Shown here piece after piece: positions 24,471 to 32,612 of a stretch of DNA of 64,000 nt (position 1 is its first letter; the number at the start of each line of letters is the position of its first letter). Origin of the DNA: Streptomyces antnestii (GTDB lineage Bacteria > Actinomycetota > Actinomycetes > Streptomycetales > Streptomycetaceae). The notes beneath the pieces are model-generated. The model saw only the letters and a program-made list of their open reading frames with translations, ran no database searches and was not told the DNA's origin. Made by a program: the position numbers and the translations under genes. The DNA lies in contig NZ_RZYA01000006.1 in the NCBI RefSeq assembly GCF_004005495.1, positions 336,692 through 400,691 on the forward strand, read 5' to 3'.

Positions 24471-26690
24471 GTGCGGGAACTCAGCGTCATCGTGTACGGC
24501 CGGGACGTCCAGGGGCACCTGGCCGACTGCCTGGACAGCGTGACCGGGCAGATACCCGACGGGGCCGAGGTGATCGTCGCCGCCGTGGGCGACCCGGCGC
24601 CGACCGCCGACGTGCCGGGCCGCGTCACCGTACTGGCCCTGCCCGACGCCACCTCCGACGAGGACGCCCGCGCGGCCGGCGGCGAGCGGGCCTGCGGCGC
24701 TTGGCTGTTCTTCGTGCACGCCAAGGACCGGGTGCCCGCCGGCGCCCTGCGCACGCTGCGCGACCGGGTCGCGGAACTCCCCGACGACGCCGGCCGCGCG
24801 GGCCGCGTGGATGTCGTCCTCGCCGACCACGTCCGGTCGACCTGGCACACCTCCGGCGTCCCGGGTCCCGACGCCCGCCAGCTGGCCGAGGCGGGCCCCC
24901 GCGACCTGACCCTCGCGGAGTGCCCGGACCTCCTGCGCGTCACCCCGCTGCTCGGCAACCGGGCCCTGCGCGCCACGTTCTGGCGCGCGCACCGCGACCG
25001 GCTGGCCGCCACCGACGAGAGGTTCGCGGCCCGCGCCGCCCTCGTACTCGCCGACCGCGTCACGGCGCTGCAGGAGGTGGTGCTCGACGAGCGCAGGCTG
25101 CGCGCCGCGAGCCTGCCGCCGCTCACCCCTGAGCAGCACTACGCGGCCGTCGGCCAGTACGACGACCTCCAGCGCCTGATGGCCGACCGGGGCACGCCCG
25201 CCGGCCCCCGCACGGTGCTCTACGACGTGATGGCCACCGACTGCATGCGGATCGTGGCCCGCGCCGAGATGCCGGAGCCGGTGGCCCGCGAGTTCTTCCA
25301 CCGGGCCTCCCGCGCAGCCGTCGCCTGGCGCCCCGAGGGCTACCGCAGGCCCGCCGGACCTGAAGGCGTCCGGCGCCGGCTCCTCGAAGAGGACGCGTAC
25401 TCCCGGTACCGCGCCTTCCAGAGCGTCAACCACAGGCGGCGCGACCTGCAGTCCGCGGTCAGGGGGCGCAAGCGGCAGGTCGGCGCGAAGGTCCGCGACC
25501 TGCGCTACCGGCGGGACCTGCGGCGGCCCGTGGACCCCTCGCTCGCCGTGTTCTCCGCGTACTGGGACCGCGGCATCGCCTGCAACCCGGGCGCGATCGC
25601 CGCGAAGCTCGCCGAACTCGCCCCGGGGATCCGCCCGGTGTGGGTGGTCACGCCGGCGGGCGTGCCCCTGCTGCCGCCCGGCACGGACCACGTCGTGCCC
25701 GGCAGCCGCCGCTACTGGGAGGTCATGGCCCGCGCCAAGTACCTCGTCAACAACGTCAACTTCCCGAACTCCGTGGTCAAACGGCCCGACGCGATCCACG
25801 TCCAGACCCACCACGGCACCCCCCTCAAGCGCATGGGCCTCGACCAGATCGAGTACCCGACCGCGTCCAAGGGCCTCGACTTCCGCCAGCTCCTGTCCCG
25901 CGTCGACAAGTGGGACTACAGCGTCACGTCGAACAGCCACTCCACCCGCATGTGGGAGCACGCCTACCCCTCCCACTACGTCCCGCTGGAGTACGGCTAT
26001 CCCCGCAACGACGTCTACTACCGCGCCACCGCCGCCGACATCCGGGCCGTCCGCGACCGCCTCGGTATCGCCCCGGGCCGGCGGGCCGTCCTGTACGCGC
26101 CGACGCACCGCGACTACGAGGCCTCGTGGACACCCCGCCTCGACCTCGCCGCGCTCGCCGAACGGCTCGGCGACGACACCGTGCTCCTCGTGCGCGGCCA
26201 CTACTTCTACGGCGGCGCCGCCTCGCCGCTCGCAGGTCTGCGCAGGACCGGCCGGGTCATCGACGTGTCCACGTACGACCCGGTCGAGGAACTGGCCCTG
26301 GCCGCCGACGCACTCGTCACGGACTACTCGTCGATCATGTTCGACTACGCCAACCTGGACCGCCCCATCGTGATCTACGCGGACGACTGGGAGATGTACG
26401 CGAAGACGCGCGGGGTCTACTTCGACCTGATGGCGCAGGCGCCGGGTCATGTCGCCCGCTCCCAGGCCGAGTTGACCGGCATCCTCACCTCCGGCGCCTG
26501 GCGTGACGAGGCGTCGGGGAAGGCGCGGGCGGCGTTCCGGCGCCGGTTCTGCGAGTTCGACGACGGCCGGGCCGCCGAGCGGGTCGTACGCCGCGTCTTC
26601 CTCGGCGAGAGCGATTCCTCGCTGCCGCCCGTCGTCCCCGTCGACGAGCGCGTCCCCGCGCCCACCCCCGAGGAGGCCGCAGGCCGATGA
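24471..26690 (+). CDS. GT2-like domain fused to CDP-glycerol glycerophosphotransferase
   Basis: The 739-residue protein starts at GTG 24,471 (GACGGGG 3 nt or more upstream). Residues 1-~230 have a GT-A-like outline (LSVIVYGRDVQGHLADCLDSV), but the nucleotide-binding Asp motif reads EVIVAAVGD and the D-x-D site reads WLFFVHAKDRV, so catalytic acids seem absent. Residues ~370-725 are a CDP-glycerol glycerophosphotransferase with QTHHGTPLKRMGLDQ (~447), EYGYPRNDVYY, VLYAPTHRDYE and VTDYSSIMFDYANLDRP (~615). The catalytic part closely matches the partial protein at 3-1,076. It overlaps the next GT2 gene as ATGA. Probable role: glycerol-phosphate chain synthesis or priming. Confidence 0.9.
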   Translation: MRELSVIVYGRDVQGHLADCLDSVTGQIPDGAEVIVAAVGDPAPTADVPGRVTVLALPDATSDEDARAAGGERACGAWLFFVHAKDRVPAGALRTLRDRVAELPDDAGRAGRVDVVLADHVRSTWHTSGVPGPDARQLAEAGPRDLTLAECPDLLRVTPLLGNRALRATFWRAHRDRLAATDERFAARAALVLADRVTALQEVVLDERRLRAASLPPLTPEQHYAAVGQYDDLQRLMADRGTPAGPRTVLYDVMATDCMRIVARAEMPEPVAREFFHRASRAAVAWRPEGYRRPAGPEGVRRRLLEEDAYSRYRAFQSVNHRRRDLQSAVRGRKRQVGAKVRDLRYRRDLRRPVDPSLAVFSAYWDRGIACNPGAIAAKLAELAPGIRPVWVVTPAGVPLLPPGTDHVVPGSRRYWEVMARAKYLVNNVNFPNSVVKRPDAIHVQTHHGTPLKRMGLDQIEYPTASKGLDFRQLLSRVDKWDYSVTSNSHSTRMWEHAYPSHYVPLEYGYPRNDVYYRATAADIRAVRDRLGIAPGRRAVLYAPTHRDYEASWTPRLDLAALAERLGDDTVLLVRGHYFYGGAASPLAGLRRTGRVIDVSTYDPVEELALAADALVTDYSSIMFDYANLDRPIVIYADDWEMYAKTRGVYFDLMAQAPGHVARSQAELTGILTSGAWRDEASGKARAAFRRRFCEFDDGRAAERVVRRVFLGESDSSLPPVVPVDERVPAPTPEEAAGR

Positions 26691-28369
26691 CCACCACCAG
26701 CACCCCTGATGTCACGGTCACCGTCATCGTCTACAACGACGCCGAGCGGCTGCCGCGCGCCGTCGCCTCCGTCCTGGCCCAGACCCACGCGAACATCGAG
26801 GTCGTCATCAGCGACGACCACTCGACGGACGCCACCCCCTGGGTCGCGCGCCGCCTCGCCGCCGCGGACCCGCGCGTGCGCTATCTGCGCCTCCCGGAGA
26901 ACAGCGGCGGCTGCAGCGCGCCCCGCAACCGCGCCCTGGAGATCGCCCGCGCCCCCTACCTGATGTTCCTCGACAGCGACGACGAACTCCCGCCCGATTC
27001 CGTGGAGTTGCTGCTCGCGGCGCACCGGGAGCGGGACATCGACTTCGCGATGGGCGCGGTCGAGCGGATCCGCGTCGACACCGGCCGCATCTCGACGTGG
27101 ATGCCGCAGCTGGTCGCCGAGCGCCGCACGGTCGAGGGCATCGACGCCGAACCCGGCCTGTTCTTCGAGCACCTGTCGACGAGCAAGATGTACCGGCGGG
27201 ACTTCCTCGACCGGGTCGGCCTCCGCTTCCCCGAGGGCATCCACTACGAGGACCAGCTGTTCTCGGCGCAGGCGTACTGCCTCGCGAAGTCCTTCACCGT
27301 CATCCCCGAGGCGGTCTACCGCTGGTACATCGCGCCGTTCGCCGCCGAGGATTCCGCGTCGATCTCCAACCAGCGGCACAAGCTGAGCAATGTCCGCGAC
27401 CGCGTGCACGTCCAGGTGCTCATCGACGAGTTCCTGGCGTCGGGCGGCCACACCGGGATGCGCGAGGACAAGGACTACAAGTTCCTCAAGCACGACTTCC
27501 GGATGTACGCGGGCGACCTGCCGTACCGGGACGACGCGTGGCTGGCCGGGTTCGCGGAGATCGTGAACCCGTATCTGGCGACGTTGTCCCCCCGCGCGTA
27601 CGCCAGGCTGCCGCGCTCCGAGCGGGTCGTGCTCCAGCTGGTGCGCGACGGCCGCTTCGCGGACGCCCGGCTCGCCGCGCGCGGGCTCGGTCACGCGGTG
27701 ACCCCGCGCGAGACGGTGACGGACGACACGGGAGCCGTCCTCTGGGGCTCCGTCGTCCCGGAGTCGGGGGCGGCGCGCCGTGAACTCGACCTGACCGACC
27801 AGGAGTTGTACTCCCGTCCCTTCCCCGGCGCGCAGTTCCGGCACGAGATCACCCGGATCGAACCGGGACCCGGCGCGTGCGTCGACCTGTCGGTCCGCAC
27901 CTACGACCCGGGTCTGCGCCTCGCGGTCGGCCCGCACGTCGCCACCCTCGTCGTGGCGCCGGGGCGGCGCCGCATGACGACCCGGATGCGGCTCGACCCG
28001 GTGCGGCCCGGCGTCTTCGAGGGCCGGGTGCGGCTCGATCTGGCGACGGCCCCGCTCCCGTTGCACGGCTTCGACGGGATGCGCCACCCGATGCTCCAGC
28101 TCCAGGAACAGGGCCTGCGCAACACCGGGGTCCTGCTCGCGCCGCTGCGCTTCCCCCGGCTCACCGCCCGCGTCAGCCACCACTCGGGCGCCGCCCCGCA
28201 CCGGGTGACGCTGGAGCCCGAGGGCCGCGGCGCCGGGCGCCTGCAGATCCGCTGGGAGCCCGTCGGGCTCACGGCACGCGTGACGCACCCGGTGGCGCGC
28301 AGGCTGGCCACGGCGTCGGACGGGCGCGTACGGAACGCGGTACGGCTGGTGAAGAGCGCGCTGCGCTAG
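26687..28369 (+). CDS. GT2-family glycosyltransferase
   Basis: The 560-residue protein has an N-terminal GT-A domain with VTVTVIVYNDAERLPRAV, VVISDDHSTDATP, NSGGCSAPRNRAL and the D-x-D site LMFLDSDDELPPD, then HYEDQLFSAQAY. A C-terminal beta-rich region (~330-560) follows. It is homologous along its length to the 548-residue protein at 18,520-20,166. Translation is coupled to the CDP-glycerol transferase by ATGA. The pairing suggests that it decorates or extends the glycerol-phosphate polymer with a sugar. Its stop codon is 8 nt from the stop of the convergent membrane-protein gene. Confidence 0.88.
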   Translation: MTTTSTPDVTVTVIVYNDAERLPRAVASVLAQTHANIEVVISDDHSTDATPWVARRLAAADPRVRYLRLPENSGGCSAPRNRALEIARAPYLMFLDSDDELPPDSVELLLAAHRERDIDFAMGAVERIRVDTGRISTWMPQLVAERRTVEGIDAEPGLFFEHLSTSKMYRRDFLDRVGLRFPEGIHYEDQLFSAQAYCLAKSFTVIPEAVYRWYIAPFAAEDSASISNQRHKLSNVRDRVHVQVLIDEFLASGGHTGMREDKDYKFLKHDFRMYAGDLPYRDDAWLAGFAEIVNPYLATLSPRAYARLPRSERVVLQLVRDGRFADARLAARGLGHAVTPRETVTDDTGAVLWGSVVPESGAARRELDLTDQELYSRPFPGAQFRHEITRIEPGPGACVDLSVRTYDPGLRLAVGPHVATLVVAPGRRRMTTRMRLDPVRPGVFEGRVRLDLATAPLPLHGFDGMRHPMLQLQEQGLRNTGVLLAPLRFPRLTARVSHHSGAAPHRVTLEPEGRGAGRLQIRWEPVGLTARVTHPVARRLATASDGRVRNAVRLVKSALR

Positions 28370-28380
28370 GACACGCCCTA
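28369..28380. repeat. 12-nt match to the MITE-like terminal repeat at a convergent gene junction
   Basis: GGACACGCCCTA is identical to the outer end of the element at 21,209 (inverted). It separates two convergent stop codons. The minus-strand gene's TAG (28,380-28,378) comes from this sequence, just as the galE TAG does. Confidence 0.55.
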
Positions 28381-29892
28381 ACCCCTCCCGCTCACGACCT
28401 TGTACAGGATCTGGCCGCGCGGTCCCGTCGTCACCTTGTGCAGGGCCGGGTCCCCGGCGGCGAGGCCGCCGTCGCTGCGGTACCCGACGATCCACTTGAC
28501 GTCGTAGCGGCGCAGCACCGCGAGGCGCGCGGCCCGCCCGGTGCCCGGCGCGAAGTAGGCGGCGACGGCGCCGTTCCGGGCCGCCTCGTCGGGCAGGAAG
28601 AAGTCCGGGTAGCCGGGGGCGACGGTGTAGGGCCCGTACGCGGGGATCTGGCGGGCCGGGTTCGTCTTGGCGAGGACCACGTCCCCGTACGTCACCCAGG
28701 GCGTCAGCCAGTCGTAGCCGCGCCACGGCGCCTTGTAGCGGTCGGCGAGCGGGCGGGGCAGGTCGCCGTGCGGGACGACGTAGCCGAGCGTCCCCGCCTG
28801 GGTCCACGCGCCCACGAGGAGCGCCGCGCCGAGGACACCGGCGAACGCGGTCCGCAGCGCCCTGCGCCCCGCCCCGAACACCTCGAGACCCGCGGCGACC
28901 TGCGCCGGGATCAGCGCGGCCGGCAGGACCCGGCCCCACGAGTAGTGGCCACTCACCCCGCCCGCCGCGAACATCACCGCCCCGAGCGCGAAGAACACCA
29001 CGAGCGGGTCCCGCCGGTCCCTGCGCCACCGCAGGGCGAGGGCGAACACGCCGAGCAGCAGCAGCCAGTACCGGCCGGGCAGGTTCCAGTACAGCGGGCG
29101 GTGGATCTCCTCCAGGCCGGTCGCGTCGAACAGCGAGAAGAACGAGTAGTACGGCCACACGGTGAGCACCACTATGCCGACGGCGAGCGCCGCCACGAGC
29201 CGTCCCCACACCGCGCGCGCCGGCCAGGGCCGCGCCCCGGCCACCATCGCGGCGACGCCGAACGACGCGACGACGCCGGTGAACTGATGGCTCAGCAGGA
29301 TCACGGACCACAGCAGGCCGAGGCTGAGGAAGGCGGGCAGCCCGGCGCCGCGCGCGAGCGCCCGGCGCAGCAGCGCCCAGAGGTGGAAGGACGCGCCGAG
29401 CGCGAAGGTGCTGGGGTAGGCGACGGTCAGCGCGAGGGAGTTGAGGCCGAGGAACCCGCTCCACTTGAACAGGCTCGTGCCCCACAGGAACAGCAGGCAG
29501 AGCAGGACGAGCGCGGTCACCGCGCCGCGCCGGGCGCGCCCCGCGGCCCCCTCGTCGGACGGGTCGGCGAACGTGCCGACGAACCGCCACACGCCCGTCA
29601 CCAGCAGCGTCAGCGAGATCAGCGCGGCGATCTTCAGGACGACGAACGTGCCCACGCCCGTGGCGTCGGCGAGGACGGCGAGGAACACCGTCCACGGCGA
29701 GTAGTACGGGCTCGGCGTGTTCGCGTCGACCAGCGGATTGCCCGGGTCGGTGAGGTGGTGGCGCAGGCGTTCGACCGTCGCCGCGTGGATGCCGAGGTCG
29801 CCCTGCCAGGGCAGCCGGAGCGCGACCGCCACGAGCAGGACGAGGACCAGCAGCGCGGCGGCCCGGACGGCCCCGCTACTCGCGGCGCGCAT
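28378..29892 (-). CDS. Polytopic membrane protein, candidate GtrC-like/GT-C glycosyltransferase
   Basis: The 504-residue protein has about eleven hydrophobic segments and a soluble C-terminal ~110 residues with GYPDFFLPDEAARNGAVAAYF. The first loop reads LPWQGDLGIHAATVERLRHHL, with an acidic residue after the first membrane segment as in GT-C enzymes, and YYSPWTVFLAVL follows. No family motif is decisive. It is the last gene of the operon 32,252->28,378, overlapping the GtrA-like gene by 17 nt. In Gtr systems the third partner is a variable membrane glycosyltransferase, so that role is inferred from position and topology. It could also be a non-catalytic membrane protein. Confidence 0.65.
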   Translation of the reverse strand: MRAASSGAVRAAALLVLVLLVAVALRLPWQGDLGIHAATVERLRHHLTDPGNPLVDANTPSPYYSPWTVFLAVLADATGVGTFVVLKIAALISLTLLVTGVWRFVGTFADPSDEGAAGRARRGAVTALVLLCLLFLWGTSLFKWSGFLGLNSLALTVAYPSTFALGASFHLWALLRRALARGAGLPAFLSLGLLWSVILLSHQFTGVVASFGVAAMVAGARPWPARAVWGRLVAALAVGIVVLTVWPYYSFFSLFDATGLEEIHRPLYWNLPGRYWLLLLGVFALALRWRRDRRDPLVVFFALGAVMFAAGGVSGHYSWGRVLPAALIPAQVAAGLEVFGAGRRALRTAFAGVLGAALLVGAWTQAGTLGYVVPHGDLPRPLADRYKAPWRGYDWLTPWVTYGDVVLAKTNPARQIPAYGPYTVAPGYPDFFLPDEAARNGAVAAYFAPGTGRAARLAVLRRYDVKWIVGYRSDGGLAAGDPALHKVTTGPRGQILYKVVSGRG

Positions 29893-30352
29893 CGTGCTGG
29901 AAGACCCAGGTCCGGTAGACGAGGAAGCGGAACGCCGAGGCCAGGACGATGGAGAGCGCCTTGGCGAGGTTCGAGGCGATCGGTCCCGTCATGCCGGCGC
30001 CGTGGTACCCGGCGTAGAACAGGACGCTCTCCATCACGACCCCCAGTGCGCTGAAGCCGAAGAACAGCGCGATCTGGCGGCGGGTGCGCGAGGCGCGGTC
30101 CCGGTAGGCGAAGAAGCGGAAGCCGAGGTAGTTGGTGGCCATGGCGACGCAGCTGGCCATGACCGTCGCTGCCATCGGGGCCCAGTTCAGGCCGCTCAGC
30201 AGCAGGTTGAACACGAGGAAGTTGACGGCCACGCCGCTGCCGCCGACGACGCCGAACTTGGCGACCTCCATGGACAGCCGGCGCACCCGGACCAGGACGG
30301 GAGGGGCGGGCGGCGCGGGCGGCGCGGGGCGGACCTCGGTCTGGACGGTCAT
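29876..30352 (-). CDS. GtrA-family membrane protein (polyprenyl-phosphate sugar flippase-like)
   Basis: The 158-residue protein has four hydrophobic helices and the GtrA motif FGVVGGSGVAVNFLVFNLLL, followed by VAMATNYLGFRFFAYRDR and a last helix ending FRFLVYRTWVFQ. GtrA proteins are thought to flip polyprenyl-phosphate-linked sugars to the outer face. The first ~30 residues are a Pro/Ala-rich cytoplasmic tail. ATG 30,352 overlaps the GT2 gene's stop (ATGA), so the two are coupled. Its 3' end overlaps the next gene. The order GT2 - GtrA - polytopic protein matches Gtr-type glycosylation clusters. Confidence 0.9.
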   Translation of the reverse strand: MTVQTEVRPAPPAPPAPPVLVRVRRLSMEVAKFGVVGGSGVAVNFLVFNLLLSGLNWAPMAATVMASCVAMATNYLGFRFFAYRDRASRTRRQIALFFGFSALGVVMESVLFYAGYHGAGMTGPIASNLAKALSIVLASAFRFLVYRTWVFQHDARRE

Positions 30353-31152
30353 CGGCGCGCCCTCGCGCGCAGCTTCCACGGCATCGCGACCGATTCGAGC
30401 TGCACCATCAGGTTCATCTTGGACTCGCCGACGGTGCGGTCCTCGAAGTGGATGGGCACCTCCATGACGCCGCAGCCGCGGCGCACCGCCCGGTACTTCA
30501 TCTCGACCTGGAAGCTGTAGCCCGCGCTGTCCACGGAGGCCAGGTCGATGGCGCGCAGGGTGTCCTCGCGCCACAGGTTGAAGCCGCCGGTGATGTCGCG
30601 GACGCGGGTGCCGAGGATGGTGCCCGCGTAGGTGTTGGCCCAGCGGGACAGGAGCTTGCGGTGGACGCCCCAGGACTCGGAGAGGGTGCCGCCCTGGACG
30701 TAGCGGCTGCCGATGGTGACGCCCGCGCCGGTGGCGAGGGCGGTACCGAGCAGCGCGGGGACCTTGGCGACGGGGTGGCTGCCGTCGGCGTCCATCTGGA
30801 GCACGTACCGCGCACCGTCGGCGACGGCGCGTGCCATGCCGGCCGCGTAGGCCCGGCCGAGGCCCTCCTTCCCGGCGCGGTGCAGGACGCTCATCCGGTC
30901 CCGGCCGTGCCGCTCGGCGTACTGCTCGGCGATGTCGCCGGTGCCGTCGGGGCTGGAGTCGTCGACGACGAGGAGGCGCAGGCCCGGCAGCGGCAGCGCC
31001 ATGAGGGCGTCGGCCATGCCGGGCAGGTTGCCCGCCTCGTTGTACGTCGGCATGACGACGGTGAGCGGGGTGCGCGCCCAGTCGTCGGGCAGCGGCGTCG
31101 CGGCGGACGCGGCGGCGGGGGTGCCCCCGCTGTGGGGGGAGTTCGTGTTCAC
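30349..31152 (-). CDS. Polyprenyl-phosphate sugar (mannose) synthase, Dpm1/GtrB-like GT2
   Basis: The 267-residue GT2 protein has LTVVMPTYNEAGNLPGM, LLVVDDSSPDGTGDIA, YVLQMDADGSHPVAKV (D-x-D) and RDITGGFNLWREDTL, all hallmarks of dolichol/polyprenol-phosphate mannose synthases. It lacks the C-terminal membrane helices of GtrB; residues end shortly after WKLRARARR, as in soluble Ppm1-type enzymes. GTG 31,152 overlaps the pyrophosphorylase stop (GTGA). With GDP-mannose made by the upstream enzyme it should form polyprenyl-phosphate mannose on the inner membrane face, to be flipped by the GtrA-like protein. Glucose remains an alternative sugar. Confidence 0.9.
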   Translation of the reverse strand: MNTNSPHSGGTPAAASAATPLPDDWARTPLTVVMPTYNEAGNLPGMADALMALPLPGLRLLVVDDSSPDGTGDIAEQYAERHGRDRMSVLHRAGKEGLGRAYAAGMARAVADGARYVLQMDADGSHPVAKVPALLGTALATGAGVTIGSRYVQGGTLSESWGVHRKLLSRWANTYAGTILGTRVRDITGGFNLWREDTLRAIDLASVDSAGYSFQVEMKYRAVRRGCGVMEVPIHFEDRTVGESKMNLMVQLESVAMPWKLRARARR

Positions 31153-32252
31153 AGTTCGGTCAGCCCTTCTCCGGCGAGGGAGGAGAAGCGGACGGCCCGG
31201 TCGGGCAGTACGGCCTCGCACCACACGCGGGTTCCGTTCCGCAGTTCATTGTGGGCGCCGACGCGGGCGCCGTCACCGATGACGCTGCCGTGCAGGACGG
31301 AGCGCCGCCCGATCCGCGCACCGGCGCCGACCAGACTCTTCCTGATGTAGGCCCCGGCGCCCACGACCGCGCCGTCGTGCAGGACGCTGCCGTGCACGAC
31401 GGCCCCCGGACCCACTCGGGCGCCCGCCCCGACGACGGTCCCGTCGGCGAGCCAGGCGTCGGCGGCGACCTTGGCGCCGGGAAGGACGAGGGCTTCGCCG
31501 CGCGTGCCGGGCACGGCGGGCGAGTCGATGATCCCGCGGACGAGGTCGGCGGAGGCCTGGACGAACGCTTCGGGCTTGCCGAGGTCGAGCCAGTAGGCGG
31601 TCTCGACCTTTCCGTGCAGGTAGGCGCCCGCGGAGAGCAGCCCGGGGAAGGTCTCACGCTCGACGGACACGGGCCGCCCGGCGGGGATGCCGTCGATGAC
31701 GGACCTGCGGAACACGTACGAGCCCGCGTTGATCTGGTCCGTGATGATCTCCTCGGGCGTCTGCGGCTTCTCCGTGAAGGCGAGCACGCAGCCCTCGGCG
31801 TCGGTGGGCACGAGCCCGAAGGCACGGGGGTCCTCGACGCGGGTGAGGTGCAGGGTGACGTCGGCGTCGCGCTCGGTGTGCCGGTCGACGAGGCCGCGGA
31901 TGCCGAGGCCGGTGAGGATGTCGCCGTTGCAGACGAGGACGGGGTCGTCGGGGCCGGCGAGCAGGTGCCGGGCGGCGTTGCGGATGGCGCCGCCGGTGCC
32001 CAGGGGCTCGTCCTCGACGGCGTACTCGAGGTGGACGCCGAACGCCGATCCGTCGCCGAAGTACGGCTCGAAGACGTCGGCGAGATAGCAGGTGGCGAGG
32101 ACGACGTGGTCCACGCCCGCGGCGGCGAGCCGGGCGATCTGGTGGGCCAGGAAGGGAACTCCCGCCGCCGGCACCATGGGCTTGGGCGTGTTGACCGTGA
32201 CCGGCCTCAGTCGCGTGCCCTGCCCGCCGACCAGCAGAATCGCTTCCGTCAT
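31149..32252 (-). CDS. NDP-sugar pyrophosphorylase, GDP-mannose-pyrophosphorylase-like
   Basis: The 367-residue protein has the nucleotidyltransferase signature LVGGQGTRLRPVTVNTPKPMVPAAG, EPLGTGGAIRNA, VCNGDILTG and FTEKPQ, and a C-terminal left-handed beta-helix of hexapeptide repeats (~250-350; GAGARVGPGAVVHGSVLHD). This architecture fits mannose-1-phosphate guanylyltransferases of the ManC/GMPP type more than glucose enzymes, but the nucleotide cannot be read with certainty. ATG 32,252 is preceded by GAGGGAGGG. It heads the four-gene operon and probably supplies GDP-mannose for the polyprenyl-phosphate mannose synthase next to it. Confidence 0.85.
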   Translation of the reverse strand: MTEAILLVGGQGTRLRPVTVNTPKPMVPAAGVPFLAHQIARLAAAGVDHVVLATCYLADVFEPYFGDGSAFGVHLEYAVEDEPLGTGGAIRNAARHLLAGPDDPVLVCNGDILTGLGIRGLVDRHTERDADVTLHLTRVEDPRAFGLVPTDAEGCVLAFTEKPQTPEEIITDQINAGSYVFRRSVIDGIPAGRPVSVERETFPGLLSAGAYLHGKVETAYWLDLGKPEAFVQASADLVRGIIDSPAVPGTRGEALVLPGAKVAADAWLADGTVVGAGARVGPGAVVHGSVLHDGAVVGAGAYIRKSLVGAGARIGRRSVLHGSVIGDGARVGAHNELRNGTRVWCEAVLPDRAVRFSSLAGEGLTEL

Positions 32253-32612
32253 GGACCCTCCCTCACCTCTCCGCTCCGTGCCGTCCATCTGACAATCGGG
32301 TCCACCTTAGACGGAACACCCGATTTGATGGCATATGTCGAACCTCATGGGCCCGGCCGCGCCCCAGGAGCAACCGGACGGGCGCGCAGCCCATCAGGCC
32401 AGACCCGGTCAAGAGACCGGCCGGAGAAAGGGAAGAGAACGGCAAGAGTCCCGTATATGAAACCGGGAGCGGAAACGGGGGGCGAATGCAGGAGCGAAAA
32501 CTGGGGCGAAAACGGGGGCGCCCCGCACCGGAACTCCGGTGCGGGGCGCCCCCGTTCGCCTTACGCGGACCTTACGAAGCGGCCCGATGAAGCGGGCCCT
32601 ACGAAGCGGACC
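32253..32612. other. Intergenic region: promoter of the manno-operon and terminator of gdh
   Basis: The 360-bp region carries no gene. It holds a strong hairpin (32,511-32,556), short imperfect repeats of ACGAAGCGGACCTTA type at 32,566-32,618 just after gdh, and purine-rich GGAGCGAAAAC/GGGGCGAAAAC repeats at 32,466-32,520. The promoter for the minus-strand operon should be within 32,253-32,450; no convincing -35/-10 pair was seen. Confidence 0.6.
32511..32556 (-). terminator. Strong 21-bp hairpin downstream of gdh
   Basis: A perfect 21-bp inverted repeat (32,511-32,531 with 32,536-32,556) closes a 4-nt AACT loop; each arm contains GGGGGCGCCCCGCACCGG or its complement. It is 57 nt downstream of the gdh stop and separates it from the next operon. 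An extended purine-rich stretch rather than a T-tract follows. Confidence 0.8.
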
